A stretch of 12,354 bases of DNA from a bacterium (lineage in GTDB: Bacteria > Chloroflexota > Dormibacteria > UBA8260 > Bog-877), in NCBI GenBank assembly GCA_021802115.1, contig JAKABA010000112.1, forward strand, positions 1 to 12,354, read 5' to 3'. Positions 6,821 to 12,354 of the stretch are shown here, piece after piece (positions within the stretch are counted from its first letter, which is position 1; each line of letters opens with the position of its first letter). Made by a program: the position numbers and the translations under genes. The notes beneath the pieces are model-generated. The model had not been told where the DNA came from, did no database searches, and saw nothing but the letters and a program-made list of their open reading frames with translations.

Positions 6821-7096
6821 ATGCGTCCAGCGGCACGCGATCGAATCGCCGTAAGCGTTGCAGAGGCGGCTTCGCTCGCGGGTATCTCGCGGGCCGGGCT
6901 GTATCGGTTCGTTTCGTCGGGAGAGCTTCCCAGCGTCCACGTGGGCGGCCGCCGTCTGATACGGCTGCAGGCGCTCGAGGAATTCCTAAAGGCGCACGAG
7001 GAAGGCAGAGAAGTTACCGCCGACGGAGCCTCGACCTCCCCGTCAGCGCTCGGAGGCAGGCGCCGTGCTCGCGCCCACCGTTCCCCCGCAGCATAA
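6821..7096 (+). CDS. xis: Excisionase-like helix-turn-helix protein
   Basis: This 91-aa protein (93 aa if the GTG at 6815 is used) has an N-terminal helix-turn-helix of the excisionase/MerR-like HTH_17 type. IAVSVAEAASLAGISRAGLY forms the two helices, and FVSSGELPSVHVGGRRLIRL is the typical wing, followed by a helix ALEEFLKAHEE. The last 35 residues are low-complexity and basic. Such proteins bend attachment-site DNA to direct the integrase towards excision, and some also regulate transcription. I prefer the ATG at 6821 because it sits about 7 bases after a -10-like TAAGGT, giving a leaderless message; no Shine-Dalgarno is present. It is first in a plus-strand operon divergent from the integrase operon, overlapping the next gene by 32 bases. 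Confidence 0.85.
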   Translation: MRPAARDRIAVSVAEAASLAGISRAGLYRFVSSGELPSVHVGGRRLIRLQALEEFLKAHEEGREVTADGASTSPSALGGRRRARAHRSPAA

Positions 7097-7292
7097 CCTT
7101 CACGTCCCCGCCGCCGCCCACCAGCTGGCCTTGGGCCTCGCCGAGATGCTTGTTCAGGTGGAGGCGGTCTGCCACCGGGAACGCTGCGGGCCCGACTGCG
7201 AGGTGGCGAGGGCCGCCCGGCGGGTGGCCATCAACGCAGCCGCCTTGGCCCGGGAGCTGACCGCCGAGCGGGCTCGGGAGGTTGGGGCATGA
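7065..7292 (+). CDS. Small Cys-containing protein of the element, function unknown
   Basis: This 75-aa, mostly helical protein contains CHRERCGPDC (residues 36-45), three Cys and one His that could bind a metal ion, followed by an Ala-rich helix (EVARAARRVAINAAALAREL). I do not recognise the family. The GTG start at 7065 is supported by GGAGG at 7052-7056, 8 bases upstream. The start lies inside the 3' end of the excisionase gene in another frame, and the stop overlaps the ATG of the DUF3631 gene as ATGA. This coupling at both ends argues that it is real. Small proteins at this position may be partners of the replication ATPase, but that is only positional. Confidence 0.65.
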   Translation: MLAPTVPPQHNLHVPAAAHQLALGLAEMLVQVEAVCHRERCGPDCEVARAARRVAINAAALARELTAERAREVGA

Positions 7293-8494
7293 GCGCTGGG
7301 GCGGAGCTGCTTGATCGCGTCGAGGAGTTCCTCGGCCGGTACGTCGTCTACCCCAGCGAGGCGGCGAGAGTGGCGCATGTCCTCTGGATCGCCCACGCCT
7401 GGAGGATGGATGTCTGGGACTCCACCCCGCGGCTCGCGTTCCTCTCTCCGGAGCCTGGCAGCGGGAAGACCCGGGCGCTGGAGATCACAGAACTTCTCGT
7501 ACCGCGTGCGGTCCTGGCCGTCAACTGCACCCCAGCCTTCCTTTTTCGGAGGGTGGCCGACCCTGCTGGCCTGCCCACGATCCTCTACGACGAGGTGGAT
7601 ACCCTCTTCGGGCCTCGCGCGAAGGACAGCGAGGATATCCGAGGGATGCTCAACGCCGGGCACAGAAAGGGGGCCACGGCCGGGCGCTGCGTGGTCCGGG
7701 GCAGGGTCATAGAGACCGAGGAACTGCCAGCCTATTGTGCTGTCGCCCTGGCCGGGCTGGACGACCTCCCGGACACTCTTATGTCCCGGTCGGTGGTGAT
7801 CCGGATGCGTCGCCGCTCGCCAGCTGAGGTGGTCGAGCCATTCAGGCGGCGCGACTGCGAGGTCGCGGCGGGGGCTCTGCGCGAGGCCTTGAGAGAGCTG
7901 TCGACCACCTTTCCGGTGGGGGCTCGGCCCCCGATGCCCGCCGGGATCGAGGATCGGGATGCCGATTGCTGGGAGCCCCTGTTGGTGGTCGCGGATACCG
8001 CCGGGGGGAGTTGGTCGGAGCGGGCGCGACGTAGCGCCGTAGCGCATGTAGCGGCTACCAAGGCAGCCCCACGTAGCCTAGGCGTGAGGTTGCTGGTTGA
8101 TCTCAAGATGATCTTCGGCGAGCGCAGCCACATGTTCACCGTCGAGATCCTCGAAGCCTTGGCCGCCCTGGATGAGAGTCCGTGGGGTGACCTTCGCGGG
8201 CGCCCCCTTGATGCCCGCGGGCTCAGCCGTCGGCTCGGGAAGTACGGAGTACGCCCTCGGGACATCCGTGAGGGCTCGGTCGTTGCCAAGGGCTACACCC
8301 GCGGCGACCTCTCGGACCCCTGGGCTCGCTATGTAACGGATCTGAACTCGACCCCCTCGGAAGCACTCGTACATAGTTCATGGGGACAAGCTGAGAGTTT
8401 GCTGAGAGACGGCGAAGGGCTGGGACAAACTGCCTCGGTAGCCGCTACATGCGCTACGGCGCTACAGCCGGAGCGTCAGGAGGGGATGTTGTGA
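7289..8494 (+). CDS. DUF3631-domain P-loop ATPase (putative replication helicase-like protein)
   Basis: This 401-aa protein is a DUF3631 member, an ATPase family of actinobacterial integrative elements and phages thought to serve in DNA replication, often near primase-polymerases. Visible motifs: Walker A PEPGSGKT (54-61), Walker B ILYDEVDTLF (98-107), the family signature GMLNAGHRKGATAGRCVVRG (119-138), sensor-like AVALAGL (151-157), and arginine-finger-like LMSRSVVIRMRRR (164-176). The conserved C-terminal part includes SLGVRLLVDLKMIFGE (263-278) and DARGLSRRLGKYGVRPRDI (308-326), then a variable tail. No primase gene is next to it. The ATG overlaps the preceding stop (ATGA) and its TGA overlaps the next GTG (GTGA). 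The gene contains a long inverted repeat, described separately. Confidence 0.9.
   Translation: MSAGAELLDRVEEFLGRYVVYPSEAARVAHVLWIAHAWRMDVWDSTPRLAFLSPEPGSGKTRALEITELLVPRAVLAVNCTPAFLFRRVADPAGLPTILYDEVDTLFGPRAKDSEDIRGMLNAGHRKGATAGRCVVRGRVIETEELPAYCAVALAGLDDLPDTLMSRSVVIRMRRRSPAEVVEPFRRRDCEVAAGALREALRELSTTFPVGARPPMPAGIEDRDADCWEPLLVVADTAGGSWSERARRSAVAHVAATKAAPRSLGVRLLVDLKMIFGERSHMFTVEILEALAALDESPWGDLRGRPLDARGLSRRLGKYGVRPRDIREGSVVAKGYTRGDLSDPWARYVTDLNSTPSEALVHSSWGQAESLLRDGEGLGQTASVAATCATALQPERQEGML
8031..8066 (+). repeat. Left arm of a 36-base inverted repeat with GTAGCG iterons
   Basis: This arm starts with three GTAGCG units at 8031, 8039 and 8048, spaced 8 and 9 bases apart; the last continues as GTAGCGGCTAC, a small dyad. 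A fourth GTAGC follows at 8073. The reverse complement of 8031-8066 recurs at 8430-8465 with one mismatch. The arm lies within the conserved DUF3631 coding region (around residues 248-259, SAVAHVAAT). Confidence 0.9.
8430..8465 (-). repeat. Right arm of the 36-base inverted repeat
   Basis: This is the reverse complement of 8031-8066 at 35 of 36 positions; the only difference is at 8436. It falls in the variable tail of the DUF3631 protein (about residues 381-392, TASVAATCATAL), just before the gene ends. The arms enclose 363 bases. A match this long cannot be chance in 12 kb. Confidence 0.9.
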
Positions 8495-8820
8495 AGGCCG
8501 ATCACCTCCGGCTGGTCCGGGACTCCGAGTATTTGGAGCTGCTCGCCGACCGGGTATCTGCGCTTCCGCCAGGGCAGAGCAGTCACCTGACCGTGATCCA
8601 CGAGGCCGACGACTCGTGCTGCCTGAAGGAGCCGTGGCCGCTGAGCCTTCACCGGCTGTTGACCGCAGCCGGCGAGCGGCGCCAGCTGGCGAGCATTGTG
8701 GTCGCCTTGGCGGACAGACCCGATGGGGCGGCTGGTTCGGGCGGTCGGCCCACGCATCGCGGCCCCGGGGCCGAACCCCATGCGTCGGCCGGTAGCGTGG
8801 GGCGTGACGGCAGAGGCTGA
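8491..8820 (+). CDS. Hypothetical protein of the element, last gene of the DUF3631 operon
   Basis: This 109-aa protein is of unknown family. Its first 75 residues look well folded, with helices (SEYLELLADRVSAL, LSLHRLLTAAGERR) and a strand (SSHLTVIHEAD), then a hydrophobic LASIVVALAD. The tail from about 76 is Gly/Pro/Arg-rich and disordered. The GTG start at 8491 overlaps the DUF3631 stop as GTGA, and AGGAGG (about 8478-8483) lies 7-8 bases upstream, so the start is well supported; the frame remains open earlier from an ATG at 8449. It probably works with the ATPase, but no motif says how. Confidence 0.7.
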   Translation: MKADHLRLVRDSEYLELLADRVSALPPGQSSHLTVIHEADDSCCLKEPWPLSLHRLLTAAGERRQLASIVVALADRPDGAAGSGGRPTHRGPGAEPHASAGSVGRDGRG

Positions 8821-8858
8821 CGTTAAGACTTGTTATCAGCAGCCCTTTTGAGATCAAA

Positions 8859-8879
8859 CTGGCCTCCCGGCCGGGCCAG
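8859..8879. terminator. Hairpin after the DUF3631 operon (possible terminator)
   Basis: CTGGCC (8859-8864) pairs with GGCCAG (8874-8879) around a 9-base GC-rich loop. It begins 38 bases after the operon's last stop codon. There is no T-tract, so it would be a weak or factor-assisted terminator at best. Confidence 0.25.
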
Positions 8880-8896
8880 GACGGCCCACAGGCACC

Positions 8897-9214
8897 ATGA
8901 GTAACAATCCGCGATCTCAACTTGTTACGCAGTGCGAAGTCCCCAGGAGCGATCCCGGCGACGTGCTGCTGGCTCGGTTCGGCAGTAGGTGGCGCTGGTG
9001 GCCCAACCCTCCCAGCCGCCAGGCCGGACACCACGACTGGGCCGCGCCCGCAGTCGCCTCCTGGCACTGGGCCGCCTCGCCCGAGGAAGCCCGGGCAGCG
9101 TACGAGGCCCTTTCACCCGCAGGGAAGGCACCCGGCTGGGGCCACGGCGGCAGGGCACGGCCCCGAGACCGCAAGGGCCGAATCGTCGCCGCCACGGCCC
9201 GTACGGTGGAATAG
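8897..9214 (+). CDS. Small Trp-rich hypothetical protein
   Basis: This 105-aa reading frame starts at ATG 8897. The middle encodes LLARFGSRWRWWPNPPSRQA followed by a His/Trp-containing stretch (HHDWAAPAVASWHWA) and a helix SPEEARAAYEALS. From about residue 20 on, third codon positions are strongly G/C, as in real genes here; the first 20 codons are less convincing. The C-terminus is basic and Gly-rich. No ribosome site precedes the ATG, and the start could lie later. I do not recognise a family. Long frames on both strands overlap it, so it is plausible rather than certain. Confidence 0.45.
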   Translation: MSNNPRSQLVTQCEVPRSDPGDVLLARFGSRWRWWPNPPSRQAGHHDWAAPAVASWHWAASPEEARAAYEALSPAGKAPGWGHGGRARPRDRKGRIVAATARTVE

Positions 9215-10384
9215 CTTCGTTCGGGGAAGTGTTGCATCGATGTCGTATCGCTGCACTGTCGACCAGGTGGCGCGTGGCGCTCACCCTGAGTCATTGGACG
9301 CGCCAGAGGACCTCGGCTGACCCCAGCCCAGCACCGCGACGTGATCTCGGGTCCATCTCGAGCCACTGGACCCGGCGGCGGGGTCCCAACCGCCGAGGAT
9401 ACCAGTGATGGCTACCTGCTCCGAGGTCTTCCCTCGCACGCATGCGCGCGCGAGGGTTACCCGGGGAGCCCGGGTGCCGCTCCGAGCATGAAGGGGGGGG
9501 CGGTCGACCACTAGTGGCTGACGAGCGTCCCGCAACTCGGATCGAGCAAAACGGGTAGCTTCATAACGCCCGCTCGATCGGCGAGCCCTTGGGGCCATCT
9601 TCATGCACTCCGAACCCGGCCGAGTCACCACGGCCCTCGGGGGCCACGCCACGCGGATGCCGCGCCGTCCCTCCAGGCAGAGCCTCGGATGCCCTCCCGA
9701 TATCTGCGGGCACATCCTCGACCAGTCGTCTCCCGGGTGCGCCAAATGCGCTCCTCCCTCATGGCCAAAAGCGACCGCCTGACCAGCAGAAGTCACTCTG
9801 ACTCCTGCGCTTCCCGAACTGGGTGCAGTGGCGCCGGGTTGGGGGGACGCTAGCGGCGCGATCCTCCGCGGCCACCTGGTTGTTCAGGGTAGGCTTGGAG
9901 CCGTCTAGAAGTTCGAACCCCGCCCCGAGGACCTGGAACGGAGCCGAGGACTGCGAGTAGCTCGACGGCGCCTGGAGCAACTCGCCGAGTACGAAGCCCT
10001 GCTGAGGCGAGCAGCGATAATCCGCAAAGACGCCGGTGAGCCCGTGGACGGCGCACTCGCCCACCTGATCCAACAAGCTCACTCGCAAAGGGCACAGTGG
10101 GAGAAGCAGACCCAGGGCAGGGTGTTCCCTCGTAGGGGGCCCAAGCACAGAGGCGACGCAGGGGCGAATGCCCGCGTCTTCCTGGACGAACGCGGCGATC
10201 ACCACGCCTCCGAAGGCGTTCTTGCATCTCCAAGAAGTTCGAATAAGATCCTGTCTCGCCAACGCCGCACCGGAGTTGACCTGATCTTGCGGACCCCATG
10301 ATGGGCCACATTGCCCGGTCGATGTGCTTACGTGCCATCAAGTGAGCGGGGACCTTGGGCGGCCGCTCAGCCCCGACGCGGACG
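9215..10384. other. About 1.2 kb without a convincing intact gene
   Basis: Open frames of up to about 170 codons exist on both strands, but their proteins are Arg/Pro/Gly/Ser-rich with no motif and no steady third-position bias, so I take most as chance frames. Visible items are the palindrome CCACTAGTGG (9508-9517), a G run (9493-9500), and a degraded forward frame at 9909-10301 listed separately. The stretch looks like decayed accessory DNA or a long non-coding region. No tRNA, rRNA or repeat array was seen. Confidence 0.5.
9909..10301 (+). pseudogene. Remnant reading frame, helical and charged, no start codon
   Basis: The forward frame from 9909 to the TGA at 10301 encodes a protein-like helical stretch (LERSRGLRVARRRLEQLAEY, then EALLRRAAIIRKDAG and ALAHLIQQAHSQRAQWEKQT) with G/C-biased third positions. 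A TAG (9906-9908) directly precedes it, and no ATG or GTG occurs until 10044, in the middle of that stretch. The last 50 codons look random. It is best read as the fragment of a lost gene; a short protein from GTG 10044 is the alternative. The family is not recognised. Confidence 0.3.
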
Positions 10385-10432
10385 ACCCGAATCCAGTTCA
10401 GCCGCCCCAGGGGCTAGTTAACTGATTCGGGT
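10385..10432. repeat. Large bulged hairpin downstream of the SHOCT gene
   Basis: ACCCGAAT-C-CAGTT (10385-10398) pairs with AACTGATTCGGGT (10420-10432): 13 base pairs with one extra C on the left. The loop contains a second small palindrome, GCCCCAGGGGC (10404-10414). It lies about 85 bases beyond the stop of the minus-strand SHOCT gene. It could be a terminator without a U-tract, a protein-binding dyad, or a single-strand recombination or origin structure. Confidence 0.55.
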
Positions 10433-10515
10433 GCTCAGGGCAGTGCTTCGAGCCGGGCCACCGACGGAAGTAGGGGCTGACCGGCGTGTCGGACCCGTCG
10501 AGTCACACCTCGGTC

Positions 10516-11514
10516 CTACATCCTTGACAGAAGCTCAGCCTTCTTCGCTGTGAACTCCTCGCCGGTGATGATGCCGGCGTCGTGAAGACTAGCTAGTTCC
10601 CTTAAGAGCCCAGCGACCGACGAGGGTCCGGAGTCGCCCTCGGTGTCGACGAGCCGCCCTGCCGGTACCGGACCCGTGACCAGAGGGACTTTGATCCAAG
10701 TGGCGGTGATAGGCCCGGGGGTGCGCTTATTGGAAAGGGCGCCGATGGCGGCCCCCAAGCGAGGCATCATGAACAGGCTCCCCAGGATTGCTCCATTGGT
10801 CGCGCGTCGCAGGCGGTGGGTCTGGCCCGTCTCTTGAGTCTGACCCTGAAGTGTCCAGCCTTCCGCGAGCCGCCGCTGGGCGTCGTGCTCATAGTCGCTG
10901 GGTGTCTTGTAGGAGACAACTTCGACTGACGCTCCCGACCGCGGACCGTGCGTCGCCTGGTCTGCCGACCCCGCTTTCGCGCGGATCAAGTGCGCTTGCG
11001 TGGTCAGCCAGTTCACCCTCTCATCAGGGGACATCGCGGCCCATTCGGAGGGGTTGGCTCCCTTAAGCGCTAGTAGCTCGTCGAGGACGTAGTTTTGATC
11101 GGGGCCCTCCAACTCCGCTCCCATGGCTAGTTTGGATAGAGCCCGCCCCCGAGGGCCGGGACCTGCATACGCCCGCCCCTCGGCAGCCGCCGTCGCCCTG
11201 CCCTCTGCCTCCGCCTCTTCTGCCGCCGCGATGGCATGGTCGGCTATCCAGCCCCGCCGCTCATCGAGGCTCATGCCTTTCCAGGCCGCGCCGTCGGCCA
11301 TGTCGCGCGCGCGGAGCTCGGTACCGATGCGGCCAAAGTCACTAACATTGAGAGGCTCGCCCCGGACCAGCCTCTCGAGCGCCGCTGCCCGCCGATCAGC
11401 ATCCGTTATCAGCGCCTGAAGTTTCGGGGGTACCTTCTCCCCGGCTGCCAGAAGCGACAGAGCCCGCTCGCGCTGCTCCACTCGAATCTCTCCTGTCGTC
11501 TTCCGGCCGAACAT
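10516..11514 (-). CDS. SHOCT-domain protein with internal WxxMSxDER repeats
   Basis: This 332-aa cytosolic-looking protein ends in a SHOCT motif (about 299-332: LLRELASLHDAGIITGEEFT, then AKKAELLSRM), a short C-terminal helical pair thought to mediate oligomerisation. Residues 196-275 (VEVVSYKTPSDYEHDAQRRL to TWIKV) resemble the small beta-alpha domain often found before SHOCT, with a Gly-rich hydrophobic stretch at 239-262. The N-terminal 180 residues are helical and contain two related motifs, WKGMSLDERRGWI (78-90) and WAAMSPDERVNWL (158-170), suggesting an internal duplication. The start is ATG 11514, with GGGAGG about 8 bases upstream; the frame is open to 11760 but that extension overlaps the upstream gene. 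It lies 17 bases after the 67-aa gene, as an operon. The function is unknown. Confidence 0.85.
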   Translation of the reverse strand: MFGRKTTGEIRVEQRERALSLLAAGEKVPPKLQALITDADRRAAALERLVRGEPLNVSDFGRIGTELRARDMADGAAWKGMSLDERRGWIADHAIAAAEEAEAEGRATAAAEGRAYAGPGPRGRALSKLAMGAELEGPDQNYVLDELLALKGANPSEWAAMSPDERVNWLTTQAHLIRAKAGSADQATHGPRSGASVEVVSYKTPSDYEHDAQRRLAEGWTLQGQTQETGQTHRLRRATNGAILGSLFMMPRLGAAIGALSNKRTPGPITATWIKVPLVTGPVPAGRLVDTEGDSGPSSVAGLLRELASLHDAGIITGEEFTAKKAELLSRM

Positions 11515-11531
11515 CCACGTTGCCTCCCAGC

Positions 11532-11735
11532 TCAGGTGAGGGAACTCCCCAGAATCCCCAGCACCATGCGCCGATAGCAGGGCAGCAGGATGGCCGCAGC
11601 TTCCAGGGCCACCTCGTCCGCGGGGCCTGGGTTGGGCGGCCAGCCGAACACCACGAGCGACCGCGCAAGCTGGGGCCGGCGCCTGGCCGCGGCGAGGCGC
11701 CGCGGCGCCCGGTAGGCGGAGCGCAGCAGGGACAT
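11532..11735 (-). CDS. Small hypothetical protein upstream of the SHOCT gene
   Basis: This 67-aa protein has a basic N-terminus (LLRSAYRAPRRLAAARRRPQ) and a hydrophobic C-terminal half (RSLVVFGWPPNPGPADEVAL, then EAAAILLPCYRRMVLGILGS). Nearly every third codon position is G or C, the strongest coding bias of any short frame here. A longer frame begins at 11897, but that part lacks the bias. The ATG at 11735 follows a TACAGT box by 6 bases, suggesting a leaderless message; a GGAG about 12 bases upstream is the alternative signal. It probably forms an operon with the SHOCT gene. The family is not recognised; peripheral membrane association is possible. Confidence 0.6.
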   Translation of the reverse strand: MSLLRSAYRAPRRLAAARRRPQLARSLVVFGWPPNPGPADEVALEAAAILLPCYRRMVLGILGSSLT

Positions 11736-11741
11736 GGGGCG

Positions 11742-11747
11742 ACTGTA
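11742..11747 (-). promoter_or_regulatory. Possible -10 box for the SHOCT operon
   Basis: Minus-strand TACAGT (TAnnnT) ends 6 bases before the ATG at 11735, the spacing of leaderless -10 boxes. No convincing -35 box was found. Confidence 0.3.
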
Positions 11748-11877
11748 CTCCGAGGGCCAACGTAGCGCTGCGCCTGCAGCTGGCAACCGGACTGCATGTG
11801 GTCGGTCCAGCTCATAGGTCGCGGTCCCCCCACTGCCCCGGCCGGGCGCCTTGCAACCCGGTTCAACCGGTGCGGAT

Positions 11878-12000
11878 GTGGACCTCCGAGAGCCCACCGA
11901 CGAGGAGGTGGAGGCAATGCTCGCCGAGATCGTCGCGGAGGACGGCGGAGGGGGCGAGAGCGAAGCCGAGGCGCTCTACCGGCAACTGGAGGCGATGTAG
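11878..12000 (+). CDS. Possible 40-aa acidic small protein
   Basis: GTG at 11878 opens a 40-codon frame ending TAG at 11998-12000, encoding VDLREPTDEEVEAMLAEIVA, a Gly/Glu linker, then EAEALYRQLEAM. Third positions are nearly all G/C and the product is a plausible acidic two-helix peptide. A TTG at 11851 in the same frame is another possible start. There is no clear ribosome site. No family is recognised; it may be a fragment of a larger gene. Confidence 0.35.
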   Translation: MDLREPTDEEVEAMLAEIVAEDGGGGESEAEALYRQLEAM

Positions 12001-12045
12001 CCCGGGGCGCTGTGAGCTGACCTCCCGGGCGGACGGGACACCTGA

Positions 12046-12294
12046 CGTCGAAGATGCCGACCAGCCCTGGCCGGCCGTAACCCGATCCGCACCGAGCCCG
12101 ACCAGTTCAAGCTGCCGCTGATATTGGGGCTACTGGGCCAACGGGGTGACCGGGAGCACTGGTTCACAGCAGGTCATCTCGCCCCGATCGGAGTGGTCCG
12201 CTGTTTCGCGGCAGCCGTATCACTTACCCCCCTAGGAGCGTGGGTCAGTATCGTCCCCGCGGCGGGGGGTGAAGGTGGGAACATCTGTGCATGA
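12046..12294 (+). pseudogene. Possible gene remnant ending in ATGA with the last gene
   Basis: The forward frame from 12046 is open to a TGA at 12292-12294 that overlaps the next ATG as ATGA, the junction seen elsewhere in the window. It encodes a protein-like stretch (NPIRTEPDQFKLPLILGLLG, then QRGDREHWFTAGHLAPIG), but no ATG or GTG precedes it, and the last third looks non-coding. It may be a decayed gene, or simply the promoter region of the last gene. A CCCCGC/GCGGGG dyad sits at 12255-12267. Confidence 0.25.
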
Positions 12295-12354
12295 GCTCGA
12301 CACCCCCCAACGACCCGGACGTGCTCTTCGACATTGGCGACTCGGTGAAGGTGC
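12291..12354 (+). CDS. Start of an unidentified gene (21 codons, cut by window edge)
   Basis: ATG at 12291 opens a frame to the right edge encoding SSTPPNDPDVLFDIGDSVKV. A GAAGGTGG stretch lies about 12 bases upstream and may serve as a ribosome site, somewhat far away. The DIGDSVKV ending resembles the first beta strand of small SH3- or CarD-like domains (xIGDxVxV), but 21 residues are too few for a call. Confidence 0.5.
   Translation, partial: MSSTPPNDPDVLFDIGDSVKV

Noticed and set aside
7154..8047. 297-codon minus-strand frame opposite DUF3631
   Set aside because: The product is Arg/Pro/Gly-rich without motifs, while the plus strand carries intact Walker motifs and the DUF3631 signature.
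4579..8858. TTGATCTCAAA at 4579 and its reverse complement at 8848, as possible element ends
   Set aside because: An 11-base match is expected several times by chance in 12 kb, and the flanks do not match.
9281..9796. 171-codon minus-strand frame
   Set aside because: No motif, an Arg/Gly/Ser-rich product and no consistent third-position bias.
1..12354. CRISPR array, rRNA, or toxin-antitoxin pair
   Set aside because: No evenly spaced direct repeats, no rRNA-like conserved segments, and no recognisable toxin or antitoxin motif were seen.

Overview
The window is very GC-rich, uses many GTG starts, and packs genes with 4-base ATGA/GTGA overlaps. Together with leaderless-looking TAnnnT promoters, this suggests a high-GC actinobacterium (Actinomycetota), possibly an uncultured lineage. 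No gene here fixes the species. It reads as accessory or mobile DNA, with no housekeeping gene.

Left part (1-4594). An IS3-type transposase start runs off the left edge on the minus strand. Next is a minus-strand two-gene operon (257-3705): a membrane-anchored NB-ARC/STAND ATPase of 912 aa, overlapped by 4 bases by a GNAT acetyltransferase. I do not recognise this pair as a named system; it is the best candidate here for an undescribed conflict or defence module. Upstream lies a broken insertion element: a DUF6788-type accessory protein followed, in another frame, by a short transposase remnant.

Centre (4595-8820). The 3' half of a tRNA-Cys gene (4595-4643) lies next to a complete tyrosine integrase. 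This is the usual signature of an integrative element inserted in a tRNA gene. The fragment's orientation puts the element to its right. The element has two divergent operons. The minus-strand operon encodes an HTH regulator, a small two-helix membrane protein and the integrase. The plus-strand operon encodes an excisionase-like HTH protein, a small Cys-containing protein, a DUF3631 ATPase and a 109-aa protein. Every junction within these operons overlaps. The 43-50 bases between them appear to hold two interlocked, nearly leaderless promoters, an arrangement expected to make integrase and excision/replication transcription compete. Inside the DUF3631 gene, two GTAGCG-rich 36-base blocks form an inverted repeat with one mismatch, which I read as a DNA-level element such as an origin or recombination/regulatory site.

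Right part (8821-12354). One plausible small gene (8897-9214) is followed by about 1.2 kb with no convincing intact gene, a remnant ORF and a large bulged hairpin. A minus-strand pair follows: a 67-aa protein and a 332-aa protein with a C-terminal SHOCT motif. The right edge holds a weak 40-aa ORF, a possible decayed ORF and the first 21 codons of an unidentified gene. The second attachment site of the element was not found and probably lies outside the window.
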